Shown: positions 37,311 through 47,750 of the stretch, one piece after another
How positions within the stretch are numbered: position 1 is the first letter of the stretch
Layout: every line of letters begins with the position of its first letter
Source of the DNA: Rhodococcus sp. H36-A4
GTDB taxonomy: Bacteria > Actinomycetota > Actinomycetes > Mycobacteriales > Mycobacteriaceae
DNA length: 64,000 nt
Assembly: GCF_027158005.1 (NCBI RefSeq)
Contig: NZ_JAPVLQ010000003.1
Location: 1-64,000 of the forward strand
Direction of reading: 5' to 3'
Notes under the pieces: generated by a model
Told to the model about the DNA's origin: nothing
The model's database searches: none
What the model saw: the letters and a program-made list of their open reading frames with translations, nothing else
Program-made: the position numbers and the translations under genes

Positions 37311-38701
37311 CCGCTGAGGTTTCGGCGCCGGAGTGGCATCGCGATTCCCAGCCCCAGCAGGAGTGCGACCCCTACGAGGATGGATCCTGTGGTGGCGATC
37401 GAGCGTGGCCGAAGATCCGGTGGGTCGGGTACGACGGGCGCCTGCATCGACACCGGGTCCACCGCGGCTGCCGAAGGGATTCCATCTACCTGTGCGGTTA
37501 CGGCCGCGAGTGGATCGATGATTCCGTGACCGATCAGCGGATTCCAGCCATCTGCGGGCTTGTGTGCTGTGGCCTCGATACGTTCGATTACTTGCATTGC
37601 GGTCAGCTCGGGTCGGTGAGCCCGAATCAGTGCCGCTACCGCGGAGACGAGGGGAGCAGCGAAGCTGGTGCCCTGAATCGGCACAGTATGGCCCTGCCCG
37701 TCGACCGTGCCGTTGGTCAACCCGCTGCCAGTCGGAGACAGTGAGGTCATCGAGGTACCCGGCGCTGCTACGTCCACCCAGGGTCCACCGAGGGTGAAGG
37801 CAGAGGGTCGGCCGTCTGGGTCGACCGAGCCGACGGTCAGCACCTGCTCGTCGAACCACGCAGGGGTGGCGATGGTCGCGATTCGATCCCATTGCTCGGC
37901 ATCGGGATCGGCTGGATCGGGTGGAGGGTTTTGACTGCGACATTGGGCTTCACCGCTACCACCGGTGTTGCCGGCGGCCGCGACGACAACTACGTTGCGG
38001 ATACGAGCGGCATAGTCGATCGCCGCGCCGAGGGGCCCGTCGGCGATCCCCCTACCGCTCGGAACGCACGCGACCTCGGAGATATTGATGACGGAAGCGC
38101 CGGAATCTGCGGCGGTACGCACGGCCTGCGCCATCGTCATGACGTTGCCATATCCGGACGCGTTGTCTGCTGGTGTCTCCTCATCCTCTGCAGCTCTTTC
38201 ACGTTGAAATGCGTTGCTGGACTGACGTATCGACAGGATTTGGGCGTCGGGAGCTCCACCGGCGAAACCGCTGCCCGGGACAGTCTGTGCAGCGATGAGT
38301 CCCGCCACCAAGGTTCCGTGCGCATCGCAGTCCGACAACCCGTCGCCGGCAAATACATAGTCCCCTCCCGGCCGGAGGCCGGGTAGTCGAGGGTGTGGTG
38401 AGACGCCGGTATCGATGACAGCGACTATTTGACCAGCACCACGAGTGATCGGCCACACGGCACGGAAATCGAGTACGCCCTGTGCATCGGGCACGGCGGG
38501 GCCGTCCGGGGTTGGCGAAGCGGGCACACAGAGATTTCGTTGCTCGGTGGGCTCCGGTGGCGCAGGCGGAGCCGGTTCGGGGAGTAGCGCGGGGTCGACG
38601 AACGGCCTGTCCGCTGATGCCGCTCCGCCACCGAGAAAGGACGCAGCTACCACGACCGCGACACCGATCGCACCCATCGTCCGAGGCGTCAGCGCTTTCA
38701 C
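37259..38701 (-). CDS. mycP: Mycosin, membrane-anchored subtilisin-like protease of ESX
   Basis: Mycosins are serine proteases that cap or stabilise the ESX complex. About 480 residues: signal peptide to about residue 30 (GAIGVAVVVAASFLGGGAAS), catalytic Asp97 (VIDTG), His128 (DAHGT), oxyanion Asn near 244 (AAGN) and Ser346 (GTSFAAP). A C-terminal membrane span (about 435-460) is followed by a basic tail. The GTG at 38701 overlaps the eccD stop by 4 bases; the much longer open frame upstream is a shadow of eccD. Numbering assumes this start. Confidence 0.93.
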   Translation of the reverse strand: MKALTPRTMGAIGVAVVVAASFLGGGAASADRPFVDPALLPEPAPPAPPEPTEQRNLCVPASPTPDGPAVPDAQGVLDFRAVWPITRGAGQIVAVIDTGVSPHPRLPGLRPGGDYVFAGDGLSDCDAHGTLVAGLIAAQTVPGSGFAGGAPDAQILSIRQSSNAFQRERAAEDEETPADNASGYGNVMTMAQAVRTAADSGASVINISEVACVPSGRGIADGPLGAAIDYAARIRNVVVVAAAGNTGGSGEAQCRSQNPPPDPADPDAEQWDRIATIATPAWFDEQVLTVGSVDPDGRPSAFTLGGPWVDVAAPGTSMTSLSPTGSGLTNGTVDGQGHTVPIQGTSFAAPLVSAVAALIRAHRPELTAMQVIERIEATAHKPADGWNPLIGHGIIDPLAAVTAQVDGIPSAAAVDPVSMQAPVVPDPPDLRPRSIATTGSILVGVALLLGLGIAMPLRRRNLSGHPAGSLAASGSGPTPS

Positions 38702-40209
38702 AATCCGCGCATCGCCGCATACAGGCCACAGACCCAGCAGACGATGGGAACGATCGCAGCGATCGCCGCGTACTCGACGAGTTCTCCGGTGCGCCGGAGC
38801 ACCGGAGAATATTCGCGTTGGGGAACGAACGATCCGAAGAGGAGTGCGATGACAGCGACACCGATGGCAGCCGCGAAGGGTGTGATCGGTCGATCGGGAA
38901 TGCCAAACACCGATGCCGTCGACACCGCGAGAACGATGAACGATCCGGCAGCAACAACAGGGACTGCATGGTCGAGTTCCGCGAAAGTGCGACCGCGAAG
39001 GACGAGTACGAACGCAGTGAGCAACGCTAGGACGACTCCCGGCCAATAGATCTCGGAAATCGGCTGGCCAACAAATGCTGAACATAGCGCCCCGGCGGTC
39101 GCGGCAGCCGAACAAGCGCAAACAAAACCGGTCAGGTAGCTACGCGCAGTGCGTGACACGTCCTCCAGATCGTGGAAGGAATTCGTATCCGCTTCGCCCT
39201 CTCCGTCGAGCGATGCACCAGCGGTCGGCACCGGAGGCAGTGGCATTCGCGCCTGCATCATCGACATCCTCGGTGCGGCGGCAAGCCCCAACAACGCCAC
39301 TGCGGTGGCGCCGGCGCCGACTGCGGATGGTGAAAGAGAACCGAACAGCATTACCGCAGAAGCTGAAACAGCAATGCCCGAAAGCGCCGCGATACCCGTG
39401 AACAATGCCTCGCCGTGTCCACCGAGACGGAGGGCAAGTATCGCGACAGCTCCCGCGACCGCGGCGCCGAGCATCAGATGCGCACCGCCCAGCGCACCTG
39501 GCACGAAAAGCACACCCGCGGTGAACACCAGTGGCAGAGCGCATCCCGACAAGAAGACTCCGGTTCGCTCGTCCGAGTAGGCACGTCCGACTATCGAGCC
39601 GGCGACCAAGAACAGCAATCCGACGAATGCAGCTGCGACACCGAGGAAGATATCCGCGGTGTAACGCGGACCTTGCGACAACGGCTCTCGAAGAAGGCCG
39701 AAACAGGCAATCAGCAGTGCGACGGCGGCGATACCGAACCCGACCGACTGCGCAGTCCGAGGCGTCCACAGTCGACTCTCGGTAGCTCCCGACAATGCAA
39801 CGGCATGCATCAGGTCGTCGAACAGCGGTGACGGCGCGGGAGATTCGGCATCGCCGAGGACCAGGAGTTCACCGTCGCGGACAAGCGCGTCGCTGAGTGT
39901 CCGTGTTGCCTCCAGCGGCGGTTGGCCGACTCTGGAAAGAACCCACGACGCCGGCCGACGGCTCTCGGTGTCCGTAGCCTCGCCGCTCACTGCTCGGCTC
40001 CCGGCCAGATCCACGATCCCCGGGATCAGCAACGCGATCGGCACATCGGTGGGAAGGGCCATGTCCACTTGCACCGCCCGGGCAAGAATCGTCAATCGGC
40101 ACAGCTCCATCGCTGCTATGGGCGCGGACGTGCCGACCGAGCGGCGACGCTCCCCACCCGTGACGCGAAGACCGGTGTGGTCGACGGGCTCGACAAGGTT
40201 CCCTGTCAT
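38698..40209 (-). CDS. eccD: Type VII secretion integral membrane protein EccD
   Basis: EccD forms the membrane vestibule of the ESX complex. 503 residues: an N-terminal ubiquitin-like domain (LCRLTILARAVQVDMALPTD, about 35-130), then about eleven membrane spans (for example FGIAAVALLIACFGLL and LIVSSFIVLAVSTASVF-like segments) to the C-terminus. The ATG at 40209 follows GGGGGG. It is translationally coupled to mycP. Confidence 0.92.
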   Translation of the reverse strand: MTGNLVEPVDHTGLRVTGGERRRSVGTSAPIAAMELCRLTILARAVQVDMALPTDVPIALLIPGIVDLAGSRAVSGEATDTESRRPASWVLSRVGQPPLEATRTLSDALVRDGELLVLGDAESPAPSPLFDDLMHAVALSGATESRLWTPRTAQSVGFGIAAVALLIACFGLLREPLSQGPRYTADIFLGVAAAFVGLLFLVAGSIVGRAYSDERTGVFLSGCALPLVFTAGVLFVPGALGGAHLMLGAAVAGAVAILALRLGGHGEALFTGIAALSGIAVSASAVMLFGSLSPSAVGAGATAVALLGLAAAPRMSMMQARMPLPPVPTAGASLDGEGEADTNSFHDLEDVSRTARSYLTGFVCACSAAATAGALCSAFVGQPISEIYWPGVVLALLTAFVLVLRGRTFAELDHAVPVVAAGSFIVLAVSTASVFGIPDRPITPFAAAIGVAVIALLFGSFVPQREYSPVLRRTGELVEYAAIAAIVPIVCWVCGLYAAMRGL

Positions 40210-40343
40210 CAAGTTCCCCCCGGAATTGATTACGGCAAATCACCGCCGCATTCCGCACGAATGCCGGCAGCGAGAGACTGTACCGTCCCGGAGTCGTCCA
40301 GGGTGTATCAGCTACCGCGAACGAAGCTCAGTCGGAGCCGAGA

Positions 40344-41333
40344 TCAGACGGGGGCCAGTTCGCTGACATCGGCGAGGAGCTCGAACGAGCGCAACCACGA
40401 CTGTCGATCCACGACGCCGGAAGCAACGATCAGCTCGTCGGCGTTCGCGTGACGCGCGAACCCGTCCAAGTACTCACGAACCACCTCGGGCGTGCCGACG
40501 GCGGAGTACGTCGTCATTTGGTTGATCTGGCGTCCCTGGGGCGAATCGAGCAGCATATCGGCTTCTTCGTCGGTGAACTTGCGTCCGCGGCCGAGGAGGA
40601 GGCTCACTCGGCTTCGCTTGGTGGCGAGGAATTGTCGCTGAGCGTCCTCGTCGGTATCGGCGGCGATGACGTTGACGCCGGCGATCACGTGTGGTGCTTC
40701 CAACTGCGCCGACGGCTTGAAGTCACGTCGATAAATTGAGACGGCCTGCTCGAGTGCGTCGGGTGCGAAATGCGAGGCGAACGCGAACGGGAGGCCGAGT
40801 GCGGAGGCGAGCTGGGCGCCGAAAAGTGAAGAACCGAGAATGTAGAGGGGCACGTGTGTCCCCGCTCCCGGGGTGGCGCGCACCCCGGGAATCAACGATT
40901 CGTTCGACAGGTACGCCTGCAGCTCTTGCACATCTTGTGGGAATCGTTCGGCCGACGACGGGTCGCGGCGCATCGCGCGCATGGTGGCCTGGTCGCTGCC
41001 GGGTGCACGTCCGAGACCGAGATCGATCCGGTCCGGGTGCAGAGTGGCCAGCGTGCCGAACTGTTCTGCGATGGTCAGCGGGGCGTGGTTGGGCAGCATC
41101 ACGCCGCCGGATCCCAACCGAATACGGCTGGTGTTCGCAGCCACGTGTCCGATCAGAACGCTGGTCGCCGACGAGGCGATTGTGGTCATGTTGTGGTGCT
41201 CGGCATACCAAATGCGTTGGTAGCCCCATTCTTCGGCTCGCTGCGCGAGCTCCACGCTGGCGTCGAAACTGTCTTTGACGCTCTCGCCTTCGCCGATGAA
41301 GGCCAAATCGAGAATCGAGAGTGGAACGGTCAC
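40344..41333 (-). CDS. LLM class flavin-dependent oxidoreductase
   Basis: Luciferase-like monooxygenase family, 329 residues from the GTG at 41333 (GGCAGG about nine bases upstream). It reads [18 protein letters not shown] at the start, then [16 protein letters not shown] and [16 protein letters not shown], which place it in the MsnO8-like/alkanal monooxygenase-like FMN subgroup rather than clearly F420. It lies inside the ESX-4 cluster between eccD and eccC but shows no link to secretion. Substrate unknown. Confidence 0.85.
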   Translation of the reverse strand: MTVPLSILDLAFIGEGESVKDSFDASVELAQRAEEWGYQRIWYAEHHNMTTIASSATSVLIGHVAANTSRIRLGSGGVMLPNHAPLTIAEQFGTLATLHPDRIDLGLGRAPGSDQATMRAMRRDPSSAERFPQDVQELQAYLSNESLIPGVRATPGAGTHVPLYILGSSLFGAQLASALGLPFAFASHFAPDALEQAVSIYRRDFKPSAQLEAPHVIAGVNVIAADTDEDAQRQFLATKRSRVSLLLGRGRKFTDEEADMLLDSPQGRQINQMTTYSAVGTPEVVREYLDGFARHANADELIVASGVVDRQSWLRSFELLADVSELAPV

Positions 41334-41576
41334 GGTGTACGCCTGCCTTTCGCAGAGGAGCTCGAGTGCGAAGTGACACACCGGTAAGAGTGTGAGTACT
41401 CACTTCCTCCGGTAATCAACCGTGCGCGAGGTAGTCCTATTCCGCCTTGGTAGGCAGCCGGTGGTCGGTGGCAGTGAAGCACCGAATGAGTTAGCCTTTC
41501 GCGAAACATACTGCTCGTTGGGGAAACGTGACGTGTGTGCGGTAATGGGGATACCGACCGGTGGGGGCATCGAGGC

Positions 41577-44500
41577 GTGAATACTGTTCGGTTCGTTCGC
41601 GGTGCGCGGCGTGAAGTTCCTCGTACTCCAGGCGGTGAGGTGACGCTTCAGACGCCACCGGAGATACCTCGGGTGATCCCGGGAAACTTGCTGATGAAGC
41701 TCATGCCCCTGGTCATGGTGGCAGCTATGGTCGGCATGGTCGCGTTGATGTTCACCTCCGGCATGGCTGCCAACCCGATGATGCTGATGTTTCCGGCGAT
41801 GATGCTGGTATCGATGCTGGGCATGGTCGCCGGTGGTGGGCGCGGCGGTGGCGCCAAAACTGCGGAGTCGAACGAAGACCGCAAGGACTATCTGCGCTAC
41901 CTCGACCAACTGCGCAGGGACGTGGCAGCAACCGCGGCCAGCCAGCGTGAGGCGCTCGAGTGGTCGCATCCTGACCCGCAGATTTTGTGGTCGTATGCGG
42001 GCACCCCGAGGATGTGGGAGCGCCGCATCTCCGATCCGGACTTCTGTCATGTTCGGATAGGTCGGGGAGACCAGCGACTGGCGACGCGCCTCGTTCCCCC
42101 GGAGACCGGGCCCGTCGAAGAACTCGAACCCGTCTCTGCGGTGTCACTGCGGCGGTTCGTACGGGCACATTCCGTTGTGGGGGGTCTCCCCACCGCGGTG
42201 TCGCTTCGCGGATTCGCTGCCATTTCCGTGTCCGGAGATCGTGATTCCTCACGTGCCATGGTCCGTTCGATGGTGGCGGCGCTCTGCATGTTCCACGATC
42301 CCGACCAGTTGCGGCTCGCAGTGGTCTGCGGCCCCGACACGGTTGCGTTCTGGGATTGGACCAAATGGCTTCCCCACACTCAGCACGATGTTGCCAGGGA
42401 CGGTGTCGGGACTGCGCGAATGATCTATGGATCGTTCCTCGAACTCGAATCCTCGCTCGGCGAACACCTCTCGCGGCGGAACAGATTCGCCCGTGGTGGC
42501 TCGCCGTCCGCGGGAGTCCCGCAGCTCGTGATCATCGTCGACGGTGGCCTACTCGACAACAGTGGAACCGATCTTCCGCGAACCGGGCTCGATGCGGTCA
42601 CGATCGTCGATCTCTCCGACTTCTGCACCGCACTTGCTGCCAGTCGAGGCATTCGCTTGTTTGCCGAGAACGGTTCGATCGGCGCTGTCAGCGGCTCACG
42701 CGTCGAGGTATTCGGCGTCTCGGACGCGATGAGCGTCGCACAGGCGGAAACCGTGGCGCGAAGGCTGTCTCCGTATCGAACCGCAGTCGATGTCGGCGTC
42801 GATTCCGGCGGAGAGGATACCGAGTCGACCTCGAGCTGGAACTATCTTGTCGGAATCGCCGACGTCGGTCTCCTCGACCCGAGTCGCGCGTGGGTGCCCC
42901 GTCGTGGCCGTGATCGCCTTCGCGTACCTATCGGAATTGGACCCGATGGAAGCTCGGTGGAGATCGATCTGAAGGAGTCGGCCGAGAACGGCATGGGCCC
43001 GCACGGGTTGTGCATCGGCGCAACCGGTTCGGGAAAGTCGGAGTTTCTCAGGACACTCGTCCTGGGTCTTATTGCCACACACGACCCGAACCAGCTCAAT
43101 CTGGTACTCGTCGACTTCAAAGGTGGTGCGACGTTCGCCGGGCTCGAAGGAGCGCCACACGTTGCTGCGGTGATCACCAACCTCTCCGAGGACCTGTCGC
43201 TGGTCGATCGGATGAAGGACGCCATTGCGGGCGAAATGAATCGCCGTCAGGAGCTACTCCGCGATTCGGGCAACTACGCCAATGTGTCCGACTACGAGAA
43301 GTCAAGAGCTGGCGGTGCCGCGCTCGCTCCATTGCCTGCGTTGTTCATCGTTGTCGACGAGTTCTCGGAGTTGCTGAGCCAACAGCCCGAGTTCGCAGAT
43401 CTCTTCGTTGCTGTCGGGCGGTTGGGGCGGTCGCTGCACATGCACCTCCTGCTGGCCAGTCAGCGCTTGGAGGAAGGGAAGCTGCGCGGGCTGGACAGTC
43501 ATCTATCGTATCGAATCGGATTGAAGACGTTCTCTGCCAACGAGTCTCGCTCTGTTCTCGGAGTTCCGGATGCGTATCATCTACCCGCGCAACCTGGCGC
43601 CGGGTATCTCAAATGCGATTCTGCCGAGATCGTCCGCTTCGCGGCGGCATACGTGTCCGGGCCCTACGTCCGCCCTCGAAATGCGGTACGGGGGAGCAGC
43701 GATAGTTCGGTGACGGTTCGACCGCGGATTTTCAGCGCTTATCCGGTGCAGATGGATGCGGTCGAACCGTCGATCAACGATATCGGTGCCCCGTACGAGG
43801 AGCACCTTCAGGAGGAAGAAGCCAGGCGCGACAGCAGGACGGTGCTCGACGTCGTGGTCGAACGGCTGCAGGGCAGCGGTCAAGCGGCACACGGGGTCTG
43901 GTTGCCACCGCTCGATTTGCCGCCCACGCTCGATCTGATGATTCCCGATTCGGTTCTGTCGGCGCCGGTTGCAACGATCCCGTCGCTACGGGCACCGATC
44001 GGCATAGTGGACCGCCCGTTCGATCAACGGCGCGATCTACTGGTGGTGGACTTGTCGGCGGCCCAAGGCCACCTCGCGATCGTCGGAGGGCCACAGTCCG
44101 GGAAGTCGACGGCGCTTCGGACGCTGATCATGTCGTTCGCTCTGACCCACACTCCTGCGCAGGTGCAGTTCTATTGCCTCGATTTCGGGGGAGGAACGCT
44201 AGGCGGACTCGCCTCGCTTCCACACGTCGGATCGGTCGCGAGCAGGCTCGACGTCGACCGGGTGCGGCGGACCGTCGCCGAAGTCGCGGCAGTGATCGGA
44301 CGACGCGAGAGAATATTCCAACAACGGGGTATCGACTCTATCGTCGAATTTCGTCGTCGTCGTGCCGAGCAACTGATCGACGACGAGGATGGTTTCGGAG
44401 ACGTCTTCCTGGTCGTAGATGGCTGGGGCAGTATTCGATCCGATTTCGAAGCACTCGAGCCTCAGCTTGCCGCGCTGACAGCGCAGGGGTTGTCGTATGG

Positions 44501-45575
44501 CGTTCACCTGATCCTCACCGCGTCGCGGTGGGCCGAGATCCGTCCTGCAACCAAGGATCTCGTCGGAACGAGGATCGAACTGAAGTTGGGTGACGCGTCC
44601 GATTCCGAGTTCGGGAGAGTGAAGGCCGTGCGGGTTCCGGACAGCAGGCCCGGTCGGGGAATCACGAAGGAGGGGTTGCACCTCCTCGCAGGATTGCCGC
44701 GGGTCGACGGCTCCTCGTCGACCGTCGATCTCGGTGTCGGAATTCAGCATGCAGTGGCGGCGGTTGCGCAGGCCTACGTCGGTCTTTCGGCGCCACGTGT
44801 GCGCATGCTTCCCGAGAGCTTGCCGCGAGGCGAGCTGGTCGATCGGCTTGTCGGCCGCTGGCCACGCTCACGCGGGTCGGTGCCGGAATTGCGGGTTCCC
44901 ATCGGAATCGACGAGGCAGAACTCGATCCGGTGTCACTCGATTTCGCCGAGCAAGCGCATTTCCTGGTATTCGGTGACACCGAGTGCGGTAAGACAGCGT
45001 TGCTCGAGTCGATCTGCACTTCTCTCATCGAGGCCAACACGCCGTCGCAGGTAAAGTTGATACTCGCCGACTACCGTCGCACGATGCTCGGCACAGTCGA
45101 CACCGACCATCTCGCGGGATATGCAGCCTCGCAAGCTGTTCTGATGACGATGATGACCGAGCTCGCCGCCAAACTCGCCGATCGGATGCCTGGGCCCGAC
45201 GTCACTCAGCAGCAACTTCGTGAGCGCACCTGGTGGAGTGGACCGGAGATATTCGTGATCGTCGACGACTACGACCTGGTGGCCACGTCGACGGGAAACC
45301 CATTGACCGTTCTCGTCGAGTATCTGCCACACGCCCGCGACATCGGGTTGCACGTGGTGCTCTCGCGGAGATCGGGCGGGGCATCGCGAGCGTTGTACGA
45401 CCCCGTCATTTCACGTATGCGTGATCTCGTGTCGCCTGGTCTGGTCATGAGCGGTAGTCGCGACGAGGGAAATCTGATCGGTTCGGTCAAGCCGAGCGCC
45501 ATGCCGCCCGGGCGTGGCACGCTGGTCGACAGGCGAGGCAAGTCGCTTGTTCAGCTGGCGTGGACAGCGCGGTGA
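41577..45575 (+). CDS. eccC: Type VII secretion ATPase EccC (single-chain, three ATPase domains)
   Basis: EccC is the FtsK/SpoIIIE-like motor that recognises and drives ESX substrates. 1332 residues from the GTG at 41577: two membrane spans at about 40-85 (Met-rich), then three P-loop domains. Walker A motifs are GATGSGKS (481-488), GGPQSGKS (837-844) and GDTECGKT (1133-1140). Walker B segments are FIVVDEFSELL, FLVVDGWGSI and FVIVDDYDLV; only the first has the full Asp-Glu, so domains 2 and 3 look catalytically degenerate, as usual in EccC. The stop overlaps the next gene's GTG as GTGA. Confidence 0.96.
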   Translation: MNTVRFVRGARREVPRTPGGEVTLQTPPEIPRVIPGNLLMKLMPLVMVAAMVGMVALMFTSGMAANPMMLMFPAMMLVSMLGMVAGGGRGGGAKTAESNEDRKDYLRYLDQLRRDVAATAASQREALEWSHPDPQILWSYAGTPRMWERRISDPDFCHVRIGRGDQRLATRLVPPETGPVEELEPVSAVSLRRFVRAHSVVGGLPTAVSLRGFAAISVSGDRDSSRAMVRSMVAALCMFHDPDQLRLAVVCGPDTVAFWDWTKWLPHTQHDVARDGVGTARMIYGSFLELESSLGEHLSRRNRFARGGSPSAGVPQLVIIVDGGLLDNSGTDLPRTGLDAVTIVDLSDFCTALAASRGIRLFAENGSIGAVSGSRVEVFGVSDAMSVAQAETVARRLSPYRTAVDVGVDSGGEDTESTSSWNYLVGIADVGLLDPSRAWVPRRGRDRLRVPIGIGPDGSSVEIDLKESAENGMGPHGLCIGATGSGKSEFLRTLVLGLIATHDPNQLNLVLVDFKGGATFAGLEGAPHVAAVITNLSEDLSLVDRMKDAIAGEMNRRQELLRDSGNYANVSDYEKSRAGGAALAPLPALFIVVDEFSELLSQQPEFADLFVAVGRLGRSLHMHLLLASQRLEEGKLRGLDSHLSYRIGLKTFSANESRSVLGVPDAYHLPAQPGAGYLKCDSAEIVRFAAAYVSGPYVRPRNAVRGSSDSSVTVRPRIFSAYPVQMDAVEPSINDIGAPYEEHLQEEEARRDSRTVLDVVVERLQGSGQAAHGVWLPPLDLPPTLDLMIPDSVLSAPVATIPSLRAPIGIVDRPFDQRRDLLVVDLSAAQGHLAIVGGPQSGKSTALRTLIMSFALTHTPAQVQFYCLDFGGGTLGGLASLPHVGSVASRLDVDRVRRTVAEVAAVIGRRERIFQQRGIDSIVEFRRRRAEQLIDDEDGFGDVFLVVDGWGSIRSDFEALEPQLAALTAQGLSYGVHLILTASRWAEIRPATKDLVGTRIELKLGDASDSEFGRVKAVRVPDSRPGRGITKEGLHLLAGLPRVDGSSSTVDLGVGIQHAVAAVAQAYVGLSAPRVRMLPESLPRGELVDRLVGRWPRSRGSVPELRVPIGIDEAELDPVSLDFAEQAHFLVFGDTECGKTALLESICTSLIEANTPSQVKLILADYRRTMLGTVDTDHLAGYAASQAVLMTMMTELAAKLADRMPGPDVTQQQLRERTWWSGPEIFVIVDDYDLVATSTGNPLTVLVEYLPHARDIGLHVVLSRRSGGASRALYDPVISRMRDLVSPGLVMSGSRDEGNLIGSVKPSAMPPGRGTLVDRRGKSLVQLAWTAR

Positions 45576-47185
45576 TCAGCGAAAGCAGCTACGCAGCAGT
45601 AAGTCTCGGGGACGGTCCGGTGTCGGTATTGACGGTGTCGGGTCGCGGCTCGGCAGAGTTCGAGTTTCGACCCACGGTGTCGATGCGTGACGGAACGCCC
45701 GAGTACCTGGTAACCGAACTCGGGCGGGATACCCCACCGGAGGTTGCGCACGCGTACCCCATGAGCTTCGTCGAGGACGCCGAGTGCCTTGTTGGTTCGA
45801 CCGTTGTACCCACGGCAGTGGTGATGCACGGTGTCCTCGGTGCATCGCTCGCTGCGGCTGGTGCACCACCGATCGTCGACGTCCTCGAAATTGCCTGTCC
45901 GTCGCACTGGGGCCCCGTCGCTGTGCGCGACGTTCGCGCTGCCGCCATGCCTTTGGCGCGTGAGGTGATCGTGGTCGATGCTGCAAGCGCGGCAACTCAC
46001 TCCGTCGGTCAGCGAGCGCCTTCGTACGCCATCGTCGTCGAATTGGCCGAACTCGATTCGGTGGTGTGTGCGGTCACCGCCGACGGCCGAGGCGGCTACA
46101 TCAGGACGTGCAGATGGGATGTGCAGGGCACGCGCGACTTGGGTGGTGATCGAGGGGCCGAGGCTTCGATTCTCGACCGGGTCTCGTCATTCGTTGCCAC
46201 GCAACGCCATCGGGAGGGGGTGGATGTATTCGTACTGGACACTACGGCCGGCGGTGACGCAAAAGTACTCGACGAATCGCCGTATCGCATCCATCGAATG
46301 CGCGGCGTGGACATCGTTCGGTCCATGGCGGCTCGCGCAGGGCTGTCGATTCCAGCGGACAGCCCGGGGCAGTCGAGGGCGAATCCAGCGGATGAAGTTG
46401 GTTATTCGGGCAGCTCGGAAGACGAGACGGAGGATCACTGGGCGAGGATGACGCCCATGCCCGTCCGTGCGGCAGCCTGGCTGGACGAGTTCGATACCGG
46501 CGCGGTGTCGGGTGCCCGGCGTCGTCGGAAGGTGCAGCAGGCTGTCCTGGTGGCGGTCGCGGTGGCGCTGAGTTCGGCGGTGTTGGTGGCCGTCGTCTCG
46601 ATTCGTGGAGAACCGAATCGGCTCGCTGATCCCTCGCACGCGGATTCACCATCGGTGACCATCCCGTCCGCGTCGGTGCCCGGTCCTGTTACCTCGTCCT
46701 CACCGGTGACGAGCACTGCCGTACCCGCTGCCTCGGCGCCGAGAGGAGTTGAAGACGGACCGTCGACGAAATACTCCTACGGCCGCGTCGAGCTTCGGAT
46801 TCCGGACGGTTGGTCGCACCGGGAGGACGCTGAGCGGTCGATTCTCGTGCCGTCGGATCTGCCCGATCGCAGAATCGTGGTCACTACCACCGTTCTGCGT
46901 CCAGGCGCATCGTTCGACGACGTTGCCGACGATCTGTCCGCGATGGTGGCCGCCCGTGCTTCCGATGGCGTGGTCGGCGATCTGATTCGGGCGAGGGACG
47001 TCGGTGGCCGAGTCGCGCTGTCGTACACGGAATCCCCCGATGTCGACTCGACGGTGACCTGGCAGATCTTCGTCGAGGACGATCTGCAGATCAGCATCGG
47101 TTGTCAGAGTCGGCGTGGTGAGCAGCACCTGCTCGATGCCGAATGCGCCGGGGTTGTCTCCACTTTGACGGTTGCACCCGAGTGA
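45572..47185 (+). CDS. Type VII secretion-associated protein (Rv3446c-like)
   Basis: 537 residues. The N-terminal 280 residues resemble an actin/Hsp70-like fold without clear motifs, then one membrane span at about 325-345 (AVLVAVAVALSSAVLVAVV), a Ser/Thr/Pro-rich stretch and a C-terminal domain of about 130 residues (YGRVELRIPDGWSHRED) that defines this type VII-associated family. The same gene follows eccC in mycobacterial ESX-4. The GTG at 45572 overlaps the eccC stop; GTG 45560 is possible. Function unknown. Confidence 0.82.
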   Translation: MISESSYAAVSLGDGPVSVLTVSGRGSAEFEFRPTVSMRDGTPEYLVTELGRDTPPEVAHAYPMSFVEDAECLVGSTVVPTAVVMHGVLGASLAAAGAPPIVDVLEIACPSHWGPVAVRDVRAAAMPLAREVIVVDAASAATHSVGQRAPSYAIVVELAELDSVVCAVTADGRGGYIRTCRWDVQGTRDLGGDRGAEASILDRVSSFVATQRHREGVDVFVLDTTAGGDAKVLDESPYRIHRMRGVDIVRSMAARAGLSIPADSPGQSRANPADEVGYSGSSEDETEDHWARMTPMPVRAAAWLDEFDTGAVSGARRRRKVQQAVLVAVAVALSSAVLVAVVSIRGEPNRLADPSHADSPSVTIPSASVPGPVTSSSPVTSTAVPAASAPRGVEDGPSTKYSYGRVELRIPDGWSHREDAERSILVPSDLPDRRIVVTTTVLRPGASFDDVADDLSAMVAARASDGVVGDLIRARDVGGRVALSYTESPDVDSTVTWQIFVEDDLQISIGCQSRRGEQHLLDAECAGVVSTLTVAPE

Positions 47186-47350
47186 ACTGCGATCAATTCA
47201 TTCAAAAATTTCCACATCCATGGAACCGAAGGGCATCGCGCGTGCGTCCAACCAGATGTAGGGGGGAATCGCACTTGCGCCGAAGGCGAACCGCTGCCCA
47301 GTTCGAGTACTCGACCGAGCACTCGGAACCGAAGACATCGAGGAGTTGAC

Positions 47351-47659
47351 ATGGCAGAAGCCAATATCGAAACCATGATCGCCGTGGCCGCAAAGGTAGA
47401 CGGCCTGCGCGACCAGATCGGAGGGCTGCTGAGGCTGCTTCGCTCGGATGTCGACCTTGCGGCATCGGGAATCTGGAAAGGGAAGGCGTCGACCTCGTTC
47501 GGTCAGGTCATGATCAATTGGGATTCGAGCGCATTCAAACTCGAGAATGCGCTCGCGGGCATCAGTGAGTCGATCAAGACCAGTGGTATCGAGTACGACC
47601 AGTCCGAGCAGGACAACGTCTCGTCGATCAATGCGGTCGCAGGCACGCTGAACCTGTGA
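47351..47659 (+). CDS. WXG100 protein, EsxB/CFP-10-like
   Basis: 102-residue helical-hairpin secretion substrate. The turn motif is WKG (in SGIWKGKAS), and the C-terminal helix carries YDQSE, matching the YxxxD/E ESX signal. GAGGAG lies upstream. It is paired with the next gene and probably forms a heterodimer secreted by the ESX-4 machine. It corresponds in position to one of esxU/esxT of mycobacteria. Confidence 0.92.
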   Translation: MAEANIETMIAVAAKVDGLRDQIGGLLRLLRSDVDLAASGIWKGKASTSFGQVMINWDSSAFKLENALAGISESIKTSGIEYDQSEQDNVSSINAVAGTLNL

Positions 47660-47750
47660 TGTCCGAGCGTGCTTCGCGGTTGCGAAGCACTCGAACACAT
47701 CTCACGAGAGTCCACCACTTGCCCCACCGAACGGAAACGAGGAACTGACT

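Noticed and set aside
37259..39121. MycP reading frame extended upstream to 620 codons
   Set aside because: The extra 140 residues are the shadow of eccD (Arg/Cys-rich, no signal peptide); the signal peptide begins at the GTG overlapping the eccD stop.
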